Positions 10,259 to 21,350 of a stretch of 64,000 bases of DNA are shown piece after piece; the first letter of the stretch is position 1, and the number at the start of each line of letters is the position of its first letter. The stretch comes from Aureispira sp050633105. Its GTDB lineage: Bacteria > Bacteroidota > Bacteroidia > Chitinophagales > Saprospiraceae. Where the stretch lies: positions 34,788-98,787 of the forward strand of contig JBOEFW010000056.1 in assembly GCA_050633105.1 (NCBI GenBank), written 5' to 3'. A program made the position numbers and the translations under genes. The notes beneath the pieces were generated by a model. The model saw only the letters and a program-made list of their open reading frames with translations. It did no database searches and had not been told where the DNA came from.

Positions 10259-10307
10259 AGGGAATTCCCTAGAACATAACCACTAAGAGAATTCCCTTTT
10301 TTTTTTT
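10259..10307 (+). terminator. Terminator-like hairpin oriented on the plus strand
   Basis: The element at 10259-10270 (AGGGAATTCCCT, itself a palindrome) pairs with 10286-10297 with one mismatch. It is followed by 11 T. The orientation would stop plus-strand transcription, but no plus-strand gene lies upstream; the neighbours on both sides are on the minus strand. Confidence 0.55.
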
Positions 10308-10315
10308 ATAAAAAA

Positions 10316-10343
10316 GCCCCTTATACCAAGTAGCATAAGGGGC
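10316..10343 (-). terminator. Terminator of the giant SprB-repeat gene
   Basis: A perfect 9-bp GC-containing stem (GCCCCTTAT with ATAAGGGGC) has a 10-nt loop. On the minus strand it is followed by T5 then TAT. It lies about 30 bp past the stop of the 3659-codon gene. Confidence 0.8.
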
Positions 10344-10370
10344 AATATAAAAAGTAGGATTAATTTAAAT

Positions 10371-13300
10371 TTAACGCATTAGCGTCACATCTCCTTTAAG
10401 AATTTCCGTCTTTCCATCAAAATAACGCACTTTGATGTAGTAAACAAAAACCCCCATACCCATTGGCGTACCCAAGAAGGTCCCATCCCATCCATAGGCT
10501 GGATAATTGGGCGCTACATTTTTGTGCTGACAAACCAATTCTCCCCAACGGTCAAAGATCATAAATTCTTCAATCTCTTCTACTGCGCCAGAGCTGTACA
10601 ACATAAAGACATCGTTGGTGCGATCTCCATTAGGAGAGAAGGCATCAGGGACAAATACACCATTATCATTATCTACCTCAACAAAAATATCTGCGCTGCT
10701 CACACAGCCCTCATCTCCTGTAACACTAACCGTATAGAGGGTAGAACGAGAGGGTTGAGCAACGGGTTGGAAGCAATCCGTACAACTTAAACCATTGGTT
10801 GGTGTCCAAGTGATGATTGGATTAGTTGGTGCATTAATGGGGAGACGAACAAATAACTGTACTGTTTCTCCATAAAGAATACTTTGATCTGCTGTTACTT
10901 CTAATAAAATAGAATCACCTTGTGCAACCGTTGTGGAAGTATTAAAGAAGCAACCACCAGCATCACTGACAACAATGTTGTAGAGACCAGCCGTTAAGTT
11001 GGTAAAGTTACCACTACTCTGTACCGAGCCTCCATTTAAGCTGTAGAAATAAGGTGGTGTGCCGCCCGAAGCGACTACATTAACACGACCATCTGTATCT
11101 CCAAAACATTTAAGAACAGAGCCTTTAATGGTGGCGGATAAGCGAGCAGGATCAAGAATCCTGGTATCTAAAGTTGTTGAACAATTGTCTTGATCGGTAA
11201 GGGTTAAGAAGTAGTTGCCAGCAGCTAGGTTACTAATGGTAGTTGTGCTGCTATCGGTCATCTGCTGTCCATTGCTCCAATCAAATAGATAAGGCGCTAC
11301 GCCTCCTTGCACCAGAGCCGTAATCGAACCTTCTGTTCCATTGTTACAATCAGATTGGGTGACTTGTGAGAATGAGGCTTGCAAGGGATCATTTTGATCA
11401 ATTACAATTGTTTCTATGGTCAAACAACCAATACTATCGGTAACCGTCACCCTATAAATTCCTGCGCCTAGATTATTAATCGCAGAAGCAGTTGCTCCTG
11501 TTGACCATAAGAATTGATACGGTGGTGTGCCTCCAGAAACAGTTACGGCTCCTTCTCCATCAAGTGCTCCAAAACAACCTGCATCTAAGGCAATGGCTGT
11601 TGTAATCATTGGATTAGGGGTATTAATAAAGACAGAATCCAATTGAGAACAACCATTGGCATCCGCGACCACCAACTCATTCCAACCATACAACAAAGTA
11701 GTGGATGTAGTAGAGGCATTTGGTAGGCCATTCCATTGATAACGATAAGGCCCTACACCACCTGTTACTGTAGCAGTAGCAGAACCTGTTAGATTGTTGA
11801 CACAGTCAATATCAATGATGTTGCTAAAGCTAATGGCAATAGGGGTAGGCTGTGTAATAATTTGAGAATCTATTTGAGAACAGCCATTGGCATCGGTAAC
11901 GGTTACATAATAAACACCTGCAGTTAAGGCGGTTGCGGTAGCCGTTGTTTGTCCACCTGTCCAGACATAAGAATAAGGAATCGTACCTGCTTGCGCAAAG
12001 ACATTAACTGTACCATCACTGCCCCCAAAACAACTTACATTATTAGAAGAACCAATCAAAACAATAGGATTAGGTTCCCCTAAATTAACACTTGTTGTGG
12101 CGAAACAACCATTGGCATCCGTGACGGTTACTTGATGGCTCCCCACTGTTAAACTATTAGTAGCGGCTGTTGTGTCGCCTGTACTCCAAACATAATGGTA
12201 AGGACGGGTTCCTCCCAAGGCGTTAGCTAAGGCACTACCATCATTGCCACCAGCACAACTAATGGCTCCCGTTAGGTTCGCTGTAATACTGATAGCAATA
12301 GGAGCGGTTAATTGAACTTGTGCGGTATCAGAGCAACCATTGGCATCGGTAACGGACACCCAATATTGTTGAGCACCTAAACCTATGGCGGTTGCAGTCG
12401 TTTGTCCATCAGGCCAGAGGTAGGTATAAGGCCCTGTTCCTCCTGTGACGGTAACGGTTGCCTGTCCATCTACCGCACCAGCACAACTAATGGCTTGCCC
12501 ATTATAAATTAAATCAGCGGCTGCATTTAGTTGTAAGGCAGCAGGATTAACAATAACTACGCTAGCAGTATCTGTACAGCCTTTACTATCGGTAATCGTC
12601 ACTTGATAAGTGCCTGCTGGAATGTTTTGAATAATAGCATTGGTCGCTCCTGTAGACCACAAGAAGGTATAAGGTGCAGTGCCTCCTGTAGCGCTTGCAC
12701 TAGCTCCTGCATCAGCAATGCCAGGGCAACTCACGTGTTGCGTTTGTTGAGCGGCAGCTACAATAGCGGTGGGCGAAGTGACGGTAATGCTATCTACAAG
12801 GGTACAAGTATTGGCATCGGTAATCGTAACACTATACGTACCAGCGGCTACATTATTAATAGTCGCGCTGGTTGCCATTGTTGACCATAAGAATTGATAA
12901 GGCAAGGTGCCTCCTGAAGCAGTTGCTGTCGCCGAGCCATCGGCACTAGTGGCGCAATTAGTGGTGGTCGCACTAAGGCTAGATACAAGACTACTTGGTT
13001 CTTGGATATAAACACTGTCTATTAAGAAGCAAGCATTACTATCGGTAATGGTAACGGTATGCCAGCCTGTTGGTAAATTGTTGGCGGTAGCGTTGCTGCT
13101 GCCTGTACTCCAATTATAACTGTAAGGAGCAATACCTCCTGTTGGAAGAACCATAGCGGCGCCATCATTGCCTCCAAAACAGCTCACTGCCTGTAGGGTA
13201 ATAATAGTGTCTCCTAGGCGATCAGGCCCCGTCAAAGAATCTGTTACTACAGTAAAACAGCCATTAATATCGGTGACGGTTAAAGCATAAGTACCTCGAT

Positions 13301-16300
13301 TGAGCGAAGTAGCAGTATCCCCTGTTTGTCCATCCGACCACAGATAAGTGTACGTGCCTGTACCACCTGTGACAGTTGTTGCAACAATACCATCATTACT
13401 ATCATAACAACTGATATTATAACCATTGTAAGAAGAAATGGCTTGTGTATTAATCACAATTTGATCAGGATGCATTAACGTAACACTATCAACAGCGGTA
13501 CAGCCATTGGCATCGGTCACAGTTACGGGATAAGTACTGGCTTGTAAACCTGTCACCGTCGCGGTTGTCGCTCCATTAATCCACAAATAAGTATAAGGTG
13601 CTGTTCCACCTGTTACTGTGATGGTCGCTTGTCCATCATTGCCATTCGCACAAGAAATTTGTTGTCCATTGTAAGGCGAGGCAATAGTTGTTGTTGTTAG
13701 GAGAGAATCGGCATCCAAGACAATTGCACTAGCAGTAGCCAGACAACCATTGGCATCGGTCACTGTCAAGTTATAGGTTCCTGCAGCGACATTGGAGAGG
13801 GTAGCGGTTGTTGTTCCTGAACTCCACTGGTAATTATAAGGGCTTGTTCCTCCTTGAACCAAACTGTTAATGCTTCCATTATTCACTCCTGCACAACTTG
13901 CGGCAATGGGTGTTAAATCAATGGTCAAACTATCTGGCTGACTCAAGGTAAAGGCACCTGCGGCAGAACAGCCATCTCTATCGGTCACCGTCACTCTGTA
14001 GGTGCCTGCACACAAATTGTTAGCGGTGGCGGTTGTTTGATTCGCAGGATCATCCCATTGGAAGGTATAAGGACTCGTAGTATTACCGCCTGAAGCGGCT
14101 ACAGTTAAATTACCAGTACAAGCCAAATAACAACTAGGATCAACAGCGCCTGTAAGCGCTAAATTTAGCGAACTGTTCGCTGGAATTAAAACACTAGCAC
14201 TAATGGTACAACCATTGGCATCGGTGACGGTTACACCATTAAAATTAGGACACAAGTCATTGGGGGTTGGATTAGTATTGCCATTATCCCATAAGTAAGT
14301 ATAAGGCGCTTGCCCTCCACTAACGACCGCAGTAGCACTTCCATCACAACCTGTCGAGCCACAGTTGGAAGCGGTTGTATTTTGTAACGTAATTGCCAAA
14401 GCAGTAGGACTACCAATAATAGTACTGGCTGTAGCCATACAACCATTTGCATCTGTAATGGTAACATTATGAGGCCCCGCAGCAAGGGAATTGTTGGTAG
14501 CAGTAGCACTGTTGTCATCCCACAAAATAGTATACGGCAAGGTTCCTCCATTAATTGTAACAGTGGCTTGTCCGTCGGAATTTCCAACACAAGAAACATC
14601 TTGTAGAGTCGCTGCTAAAGCCGTTAAACTATCAGGAGCCATTAGGTTAATGCTTTGAATGACAAAACAACCACTGGCATCAGTAACAGTAGCCGTATAG
14701 ACTCCAGCACAAAGGTTTTGGAGGCTGTCATTTGTCGCTCCTGTATTCCAAAGTGTGGTGAAACTTCCCCCTCCAACAGGCGCGTTTACACTAACAGCCC
14801 CATCACAGGTGCCAAAACAACTAATTGGCTGATTGACACTAGCTGTTGCAGTGAAGCCACTGGCATTGCCAATATTAAAGGCCAAAGTTGCTGTACAACC
14901 ATTGTTATCGGTCACTGTCACTTCATTACTTCCAGCACATAAGGCAGTCGCTATAGCAGTAACTTCTCCACTGGTCCATAAATAGGTCAATGGCGTTATA
15001 CCGCCACTAGCATTAACGGTTGCTGTTCCGTCACAGGCGCCACAACTTGCGTCCGTTTGGTTGGTATTGGTTAGAACAATAGCAGCTGGTTCGCTGAGAT
15101 TAAGGTGGAGCGTTGTGCTACAATTAAAGCTGTCGCGAATGGTAATACTATAAGCTCTTGCTGTTAAATTAGTAAAGGCATTGTTACTAGAGAAATTAAT
15201 CCCATCGGAAGAATAGCGGTAAGGAGCGGCCCCTCCACTACCTTGTACTGTGATGCTTCCATCTGTTGCTCCAAAACAACTAATATTACTAGAGCTGACT
15301 AGGTTTAAAACGAGTGGTAAGGGTTCTGTTAGAACAACAGGGATAGAATCGGTACAGCCAGAAGCATCTTGGACTAAAACCCCATAGGCTTGCGCAGGTA
15401 AATTGCCAAAGCTGCCTGTTGTGTTGCTGCTGGTAAGACCCATTGTTGTGAATAGGCTATAAGTATAGTTAGGGGTGCCATTATTAGCAATAACTACTAT
15501 GCTGCCTGTGCTATCACCATTACAAGCAATATTGTTTTGTTGGGTCAAGGTCAAAGCGACGCTGCTAGGTTGTAGTATATCAATGGTTAAGGTATCGGTA
15601 CAACCATTATCATCACTTACGGTTACGCTGTAACTTCCAGCACATAAATTACTTATTTGGGCGGTTGTAGCTCCTGTAGACCAGTTGTATTGATAAATGC
15701 CTATCACCGTTCCGCCAGAAGCAGAAAGGCTGATTTGCCCATTGCAAACACCATTACAGGCGATGTTTTGGATAGAATCTACTTGTAATAAGACAGGTGT
15801 TGGCTCATTAATAATAACCGAAGTGGTATCAAAACAAGCATTGTCATCATAGACCGTTACCATATAGGTGCCTGCACAAAGGTTGCTAGCGGTAGCTGTT
15901 GTTTGCGCAGCTGGATCGCTCCATAAATAAGTATAGGTTGTCGCAACCGAACCACCTAAGGCGGTAACAGAAGCTTGTCCGTCACAACTATTGCCACAAC
16001 TCGCATCCGAAGAATTGGTAATGGTTGCTATTAATAACGTACTGTTTCCAACAACAACACTAGCGGTATCAAAGCAACCATTGCTTCCTGTTACGGTAAC
16101 AAAATAGGTGCCTGCGGCTAAATTAATAGCCGTAGAATCGGTGCTGTTGTTACTCCACAAGAAGGTGAAAGGGCCTACACCGCCTTGTGTAACAGCGGAC
16201 GCCGTTCCATCATTCAAGCCAGAGCAAGAAAGCGGTGTTGATACAGGAGATACAACAGGATCTGTTGTGGTCGTAATCATGATTTCTCCTACATTATCTC

Positions 16301-19300
16301 CTCCTAAATTACCAAAACCACCATCAATTTGAATGATGTAAGGGGTGTTAGGGGAGAGGCCTGTATAGGTTTGATTCCAGTTGAACGGTTGTACATTACA
16401 AGAAGTAAAGGTTTGACAATCAACTAGGGTATCAGGGTTGTTATCACAAGGGGTTGCATCTTGGAACAAAGAAATATTAAAACCATCTGTTGGTGTAATT
16501 CCTAAGATACAGTTCCCATTAGACACGGCATTGATGACACTTAAGGTAACATCACTACCATTACAATCAGAAACAAAGTAATAATAAACAGAATTCTCAG
16601 GGTTGTCCCCTTCGGAACATTCAAAATAACCAGCACTTCCACCAGCGACATCTTCTCCGCTAGCTCCTGCTGTATTAAAACAATAAGGAACATTTGGAAG
16701 CATGGGAACCGCTAAGGCATTCAGACAGTCATCAAAACCACAACCTTCTGAAATACACAATTGATATTCCTCGCCTTCGTCCTCTCCATCGTCATTAAAG
16801 ACTTGTAACCAAATTGTTGTTCCAGGAGCCGCTGCTACTTGGAAAGAAACATCACTGGTCAGACCACCTTGATCACAATCAATGGGCGTGAGGTTGTTAC
16901 AAGAACCAGAATAAGCCGCAACAACCAAATCAGAGAAATCTCCAATAATTCCCCCACCAATGTTGTCATCACTTCCTTCAATTACCGCATTTCCAGAGGC
17001 AGGCATGGTAAACTGATACCAAGTTGCCCCACAATTACCACCACAACCTTGTGCAAAAGCAGGGTTGTAGGTAATCGTTGGATAGCCATAATTAAGGTTA
17101 GAAAAACTACCTGCCCCGTTGAGACAGGATTGCGTTTGGACAGGCAATGTAATCGCACTATCACAAGCATTGTTGCTTGGCTCTGGGTCTCCTGCTAAGC
17201 CTGTACCATAGTTCGGGAAGATGGCCTCGATTGAAATATCAAATTGACCTTCTATCACTAAATTGGAGCCATCTACCTGAATAAAGTAGGTGTTGCCAGA
17301 AATTAAGCAGTTAGCCTCTATGTTTTCTGGAATAAGAGCGGTAGGCAAGTTAGAACGTTCTATTTGTGATAAGTTGCCAGTACAAGTATTATTACTAGAA
17401 GAAAATAGGCGTACTTCTGGGTCCATTCCTAGGAAGATATTGCTTGAATTGACTTCGATTTCTACTCGTCCTGATGGTGGTGCTACAAATTCGTACCAAA
17501 CTGTATGAGAGGCATAGCCGCCCGCACCAGGCTCTCCCAATTCTACATTGGCACATTCATTCGACTCATTGGTGAGATTTTGAGGGGCACTTGGTATTCC
17601 AAAATTATAAGCGTCACAAATGTTATTATTATAAGGGAAGCTACTGGTACCGCCATCATCAATGACTTCTAAGGTAAACCAACCATCTTCATCCCCAAAG
17701 GCGCCATTGGAACCATCTACTTGTAAGAAATACAAGCGTCCTGCTTCCAAACAATCTACTGTTAGCGATTCATCTTTATTAAAAAGGTCATGGTCACTGT
17801 CTACTTCTAAGAAAGGCCCAGAACAGGTGTTATTCACCGAATAATACAAGGCCAATTGCAAATCAATTTCATCCCCGATGTTGTTGGGATCATTTTCTGC
17901 TTGAATGGTCACATTTCCAGAGGCAGGAGCGGTAAAGGTAAACCAGACCGTTTTGTCAATAGAAAAGGCATTGGGATTGGGTTCGCCTGCTTCCGTATCC
18001 GAACAAAGATTGGTGTAGTTAACACCATTATTAATATTCCCTCCATTAGGAACAACGCCCAATGGTTCAGCTGTACAGATAAAGTTATAAGGAGGGCGGA
18101 AACCCGCGCCATCGTCTTCTATTTCTATTTGGAAGTAGCCTTCTTGGTTGATAATAGAACCATCTACTTGTACCCAATAACGTCTACCAGGGTAAAGACA
18201 AGTGACATTAACTTCTGCATCAAAACTAAAAGTAGGATCATCAGAACCGTCTTCTAATAAATTCATTGCTCCAGTACACGTATTATTACTGGATTCATAA
18301 ACGGCCAATTGTAAATCTACGGTATTTCCAACGCCCGCAGGATCAGATTCTACCGAAATGGTTACATTGGACGTGGCGTTTAGGCCTGTATGGTTGGGAG
18401 CAACAAACGAGAACCAGACGGTTTGTTCAATCCCAAAAGGACTGGGCTCACCAGGTTCTACATCTGCACAGAAATTGTAATAATTGACACCATTATTGAT
18501 GTTACCACCAATAGGCACCGTGCCTAAATCTTCGTGTTGACAAATTAAATCATTGGTAGGAATCGGGACAGAAGCCGCCGCAGAAATGCTAATATCAAAG
18601 TATCCTTGTACATCCAAGAAAGAACCATCGACCATAACAAAATAGGTCTTATTCTCTTCTAAACAAGCAACATTGAGGCGTTCATCAAATAAATCCAATA
18701 GAGAATAACCACTTTCAACCTCTGTCAATGTACCTGTGCATGTATTATTACTCGACCCAAAAACGGCCAATTGTAAATCAACAGCATCTCTATTGCCCAA
18801 GGGCCAAGGTAAGCTAGAGGTGGCATCAATATTTACGGCAAAAGGTCCTCCTGTAGCAGGAGTAGTGAAACTATACCAAACCGTTTGATCTGTACCAAAA
18901 GCAGAAGGATTGGGATCGCCTAAATCATCCGCACATAAGTTTTGCTGATTGGTCACCCCAACAGTTCCTGCAAAAGGATTACCTAAGGCGATGGCATTAC
19001 AAATGGAATCATTAGGTGCAACAGGAATTGAAGGGATTTCTGAGATGGTAATATCAAAATAACCTTCTTCACCTCCTAAAATGGTTGGAGGAGAACCATC
19101 TACTTGAATATAATAGACTTGACCTGGAGTCAAGCAAAAAACATCTAAATCCACATCATAAATTAAATCATCGCCACTAACTTCTTCCCGCCAAGGGCCT
19201 GTACAACCAGGCGTTTCCCAAACCGCAATTTGTAAGTTGATCGGATCGGTTCCATTTAGAACATCATCAGAGGTTAAATCAATATTGACATTTCCCGTTG

Positions 19301-21350
19301 AGGGCGCTACGAAGGTATACCAAACGGTTTGATCTGCGGTAAAACCAGAGGGCTGCGGCTCGCCAACAGCATCTGCACAGAAGTTATTTTGAGAGCCATG
19401 TGTTGTAATAGGACTTGTTCCTATTGATGTTCCTGTTGGATCCCCCAAAGCTAGGGCATTACAAGGTTTATCATAAGGAGAGGCCAAATCGCGCGGATCA
19501 CCAAATACCTCAATATCAAAGGTCCCTTCTTGTAAGTCGGGATCAATTAGCGAACCTTCTCCATCTACTAAAATCCAGTATTCTCGTCCTGGTTGTAGGC
19601 ATTCTACTTCCATGTCTTCATCCCACAAAACACCAATGCCGCCATGTTCGGATTTTAACTCTATGGGAACACCTGTACAAACAGCTCCTGTCAAATCGTA
19701 AACGGCTACTTGTAAATCTATATTATCACCAGTGAGAACATTGCCATTGTCTAAGCGGATTTCCACTTTTCCAGAAGGAGGCGCAATAAAGGTGTACCAA
19801 ACGCCTTGATCATTTCCCCAATTGCTTGGAATTGGCTCAAAGATATTATCTGCACAATAGTTGTTTTGGTTATTAAGACCAACGGTTCCACCATTACCAG
19901 GTGCTCCTAAAGGAATGGCATCACAGATTAAATCATTAGGAGCAGGAGGGATGCCTCCATCGCGGACAGTAATATCAAAAATACCATCTACATTGAGTGG
20001 AGAACCATCTACTAAAATCCAGTAGTTATCTCCTGGGGTTAAACAACGGACATTAAGTTCTTCTCCAAATAAACCAGGAGTATAATCTGACGCAATAAAA
20101 TCAAGCGTTCCTGTACAAGCATTGTTGTTGGTCCCATAAATCGCCAATTGTAAATCAATCGGGTCATTGGATAAAGGAAGTAAAGGATCACTATCCGCTT
20201 CTATAATCACATGTCCTGTAGGAGGCGCTTGGAAACGGAACCAAACGGTTTTGTCAGAACTCCACGCTCCTGGATTAGGGTCATTGGTATTGGTGGCACA
20301 AACGTTCGAACGACTAAGATTGGGGGTAGCGACGGAACCACCTGCTGGAACCGCTCCTAAGAATTCTGCATCACAGATTTCATCGGCAGCTTGCAAGACT
20401 CCTGCATCAACTACTTGTAAACCAAAGTAGCCTTCTTGTCCGCCAGTATTAATAAGATTGGTGCGTTCTCCATCTACTAATATAAAATAGGTGGTATTGG
20501 GTTGTAAGCAATTGATGGATAAATCTTCATCATTGAGTAAGCCTAAACCGATATAACTATCCTCTAATAAAGTCAGAGCGCCTGAGCACGTTCCATTACT
20601 GGATTCATACAAGGCCAACTGTAAATCGATATCGTTTCCTAAATTCTGAGGATCACTTTCTGCTTCTATTTGTATAACAGCAGCAGGCGTAGCGCTTGTG
20701 GTAAATTGAAGCCAGACTCCTTGGTCGTTGTTATTGCCCCAAGGGCTAGGGTCTCCTATGTTGTCGGCACAAAAGTTACCGTACGTACTCAAGCTTCGAT
20801 TACCAATGGTACTACTAGAATTGAGGGTACCTAAGTTAACCGCATTACATATCGTATTGTAAGCACTCCCTGGGAGGGTGAAACTTCCTGTTGCAGTAAT
20901 ACTGAAATTGACTGTCGCACTACTAGACCCATTTACTGAAAGGGTATAGTTTAAGGTATTTCCTATAGCAGGGGTCGCAAAGTTTTGACAGATTTGCTCC
21001 AAGCAACTTTCATTAACAATACAAGCAGTTCCATCATCTTCAAAAGCGCGCAAACAAATGGGCAATGTTGCGGGATACCTATTGGTACAATTGAATACTT
21101 CAGAATATTGTGTATTGGGAGCATCGTTAAAACAAAGCCCACGTCTTGGATAGGTCGTATAACCTTGACCATCAATTTCTACACGCCAGTGAGGCTCTGG
21201 TGCTCCACCAAAAAAACCATCCGTACAAGTGGTGGTAGAACTACCGCTTGTAATACGGACCGTTAAGGTAACTTGAGCGACAAGTGTGCTAGAAGCGGTT
21301 AATAAAATACCTAAAAGGCCAAAAAGTAAAAGTGGTCTATGGTTCCACAT
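10371..21350 (-). CDS. Giant SprB-repeat surface protein with T9SS CHU_C sorting domain
   Basis: The 3659-residue protein starts with a signal peptide. After a short unique region come about 8 close and 2 diverged N-terminal modules (residues ~150-1690). Each starts like NDLICDAxxLG, carries CADN..GEPxP, VWYxFxAP, DLQLAVY..C.G, CLxPG and VDG, and resembles pre-peptidase/jelly-roll modules. Residues ~1700-3480 hold 23 SprB repeats by eye (ISCxGxxDG, GGTxPYxYxWS, AGxYxVTVTDxNGC). One Ig-like module follows, and the last ~95 residues are a gliding-motility C-terminal domain (VPDAFSPNGDRTNDVF, DRWGE, YYIKV), the T9SS type B signal. Known relatives are gliding adhesins (SprB) and other cell-surface fibres. 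A role in gliding or prey attachment is inference. It is a single-gene unit with its own terminator. Confidence 0.92.
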   Translation of the reverse strand: MWNHRPLLLFGLLGILLTASSTLVAQVTLTVRITSGSSTTTCTDGFFGGAPEPHWRVEIDGQGYTTYPRRGLCFNDAPNTQYSEVFNCTNRYPATLPICLRAFEDDGTACIVNESCLEQICQNFATPAIGNTLNYTLSVNGSSSATVNFSITATGSFTLPGSAYNTICNAVNLGTLNSSSTIGNRSLSTYGNFCADNIGDPSPWGNNNDQGVWLQFTTSATPAAVIQIEAESDPQNLGNDIDLQLALYESSNGTCSGALTLLEDSYIGLGLLNDEDLSINCLQPNTTYFILVDGERTNLINTGGQEGYFGLQVVDAGVLQAADEICDAEFLGAVPAGGSVATPNLSRSNVCATNTNDPNPGAWSSDKTVWFRFQAPPTGHVIIEADSDPLLPLSNDPIDLQLAIYGTNNNACTGTLDFIASDYTPGLFGEELNVRCLTPGDNYWILVDGSPLNVDGIFDITVRDGGIPPAPNDLICDAIPLGAPGNGGTVGLNNQNNYCADNIFEPIPSNWGNDQGVWYTFIAPPSGKVEIRLDNGNVLTGDNIDLQVAVYDLTGAVCTGVPIELKSEHGGIGVLWDEDMEVECLQPGREYWILVDGEGSLIDPDLQEGTFDIEVFGDPRDLASPYDKPCNALALGDPTGTSIGTSPITTHGSQNNFCADAVGEPQPSGFTADQTVWYTFVAPSTGNVNIDLTSDDVLNGTDPINLQIAVWETPGCTGPWREEVSGDDLIYDVDLDVFCLTPGQVYYIQVDGSPPTILGGEEGYFDITISEIPSIPVAPNDSICNAIALGNPFAGTVGVTNQQNLCADDLGDPNPSAFGTDQTVWYSFTTPATGGPFAVNIDATSSLPWPLGNRDAVDLQLAVFGSSNNTCTGTLTEVESGYSLLDLFDERLNVACLEENKTYFVMVDGSFLDVQGYFDISISAAASVPIPTNDLICQHEDLGTVPIGGNINNGVNYYNFCADVEPGEPSPFGIEQTVWFSFVAPNHTGLNATSNVTISVESDPAGVGNTVDLQLAVYESSNNTCTGAMNLLEDGSDDPTFSFDAEVNVTCLYPGRRYWVQVDGSIINQEGYFQIEIEDDGAGFRPPYNFICTAEPLGVVPNGGNINNGVNYTNLCSDTEAGEPNPNAFSIDKTVWFTFTAPASGNVTIQAENDPNNIGDEIDLQLALYYSVNNTCSGPFLEVDSDHDLFNKDESLTVDCLEAGRLYFLQVDGSNGAFGDEDGWFTLEVIDDGGTSSFPYNNNICDAYNFGIPSAPQNLTNESNECANVELGEPGAGGYASHTVWYEFVAPPSGRVEIEVNSSNIFLGMDPEVRLFSSSNNTCTGNLSQIERSNLPTALIPENIEANCLISGNTYFIQVDGSNLVIEGQFDISIEAIFPNYGTGLAGDPEPSNNACDSAITLPVQTQSCLNGAGSFSNLNYGYPTITYNPAFAQGCGGNCGATWYQFTMPASGNAVIEGSDDNIGGGIIGDFSDLVVAAYSGSCNNLTPIDCDQGGLTSDVSFQVAAAPGTTIWLQVFNDDGEDEGEEYQLCISEGCGFDDCLNALAVPMLPNVPYCFNTAGASGEDVAGGSAGYFECSEGDNPENSVYYYFVSDCNGSDVTLSVINAVSNGNCILGITPTDGFNISLFQDATPCDNNPDTLVDCQTFTSCNVQPFNWNQTYTGLSPNTPYIIQIDGGFGNLGGDNVGEIMITTTTDPVVSPVSTPLSCSGLNDGTASAVTQGGVGPFTFLWSNNSTDSTAINLAAGTYFVTVTGSNGCFDTASVVVGNSTLLIATITNSSDASCGNSCDGQASVTALGGSVATTYTYLWSDPAAQTTATASNLCAGTYMVTVYDDNACFDTTSVIINEPTPVLLQVDSIQNIACNGVCNGQISLSASGGTVIGIYQYNWSTGATTAQISNLCAGSYSVTVSDDNGCTDTLTIDILQPSSVALTLTQQNNIACNGDSTGSIVVIANNGTPNYTYSLFTTMGLTSSNTTGSFGNLPAQAYGVLVQDASGCTDSIPVVLTEPLPLVLNLVSSSNISCFGATDGSITVQGSGGAAPYRYSSDGINFSSNNAFTNLTARAYSITIRDSFNCSTTLHLNLSEPAAIVLTNTNQTDASCGACDGTATVNASGGITPLTYLWTSGEVTAIATALCAGSNEVTVTDNNGCTATLAFNIGNASGFTATASVNQPISCFGTCDGAVSVNAPVGGGSFTTLWNTGATNDSLQNLCAGVYTATVTDASGCFVIQSINLMAPDSLTALAATLQDVSCVGNSDGQATVTINGGTLPYTILWDDNSATATNNSLAAGPHNVTITDANGCMATASTIIGSPTALAITLQNTTASNCGSTGCDGSATAVVSGGQAPYTYLWDNGNTNPTPNDLCPNFNGVTVTDANGCTISASVLIPANSSLNLALTGAVDPSCYLACTGNLTVAASGGNTTSPYTFQWDDPANQTTATANNLCAGTYRVTVTDRDGCSAAGAFTLSQPDSLTIDLTPIAASCAGVNNGSINSLVQGGTSPYNYQWSSGTTTATLSNVAAGTYNLTVTDANGCLATASAIVLDADSLLTTTTIASPYNGQQISCANGNDGQATITVTGGTAPYTYLWINGATTATVTGLQASTYPVTVTDANGCTAVDSVTLMHPDQIVINTQAISSYNGYNISCYDSNDGIVATTVTGGTGTYTYLWSDGQTGDTATSLNRGTYALTVTDINGCFTVVTDSLTGPDRLGDTIITLQAVSCFGGNDGAAMVLPTGGIAPYSYNWSTGSSNATANNLPTGWHTVTITDSNACFLIDSVYIQEPSSLVSSLSATTTNCATSADGSATATASGGTLPYQFLWSTMATSATINNVAAGTYSVTITDANTCTLVDSITVTSPTAIVAAAQQTQHVSCPGIADAGASASATGGTAPYTFLWSTGATNAIIQNIPAGTYQVTITDSKGCTDTASVVIVNPAALQLNAAADLIYNGQAISCAGAVDGQATVTVTGGTGPYTYLWPDGQTTATAIGLGAQQYWVSVTDANGCSDTAQVQLTAPIAISITANLTGAISCAGGNDGSALANALGGTRPYHYVWSTGDTTAATNSLTVGSHQVTVTDANGCFATTSVNLGEPNPIVLIGSSNNVSCFGGSDGTVNVFAQAGTIPYSYVWTGGQTTATATALTAGVYYVTVTDANGCSQIDSQIITQPTPIAISFSNIIDIDCVNNLTGSATATVTGGVGPYRYQWNGLPNASTTSTTLLYGWNELVVADANGCSQLDSVFINTPNPMITTAIALDAGCFGALDGEGAVTVSGGTPPYQFLWSTGATASAINNLGAGIYRVTVTDSIGCLTIETIVIDQNDPLQASFSQVTQSDCNNGTEGSITALVQGGVAPYLFDWSNGQQMTDSSTTTISNLAAGNYFLTLTDQDNCSTTLDTRILDPARLSATIKGSVLKCFGDTDGRVNVVASGGTPPYFYSLNGGSVQSSGNFTNLTAGLYNIVVSDAGGCFFNTSTTVAQGDSILLEVTADQSILYGETVQLFVRLPINAPTNPIITWTPTNGLSCTDCFQPVAQPSRSTLYTVSVTGDEGCVSSADIFVEVDNDNGVFVPDAFSPNGDRTNDVFMLYSSGAVEEIEEFMIFDRWGELVCQHKNVAPNYPAYGWDGTFLGTPMGMGVFVYYIKVRYFDGKTEILKGDVTLMR

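Larger units (their letters stand above)
10017..10370. other. Intergenic region with two hairpins and a repeat end
   Basis: This gap between the flavin oxidoreductase start and the giant-gene stop holds a minus-strand terminator (10316-10343), a plus-strand hairpin plus T run (10259-10307), and a 13-base copy of the inverted-repeat end found at 55.75 kb (around 10138-10150). I see no ORF with coding character. Confidence 0.5.

Noticed and set aside
10371..21350. Tandem DNA repeat array or CRISPR-like structure
   Set aside because: The periodic sequence is explained by protein repeats in one long open frame and varies at the DNA level.
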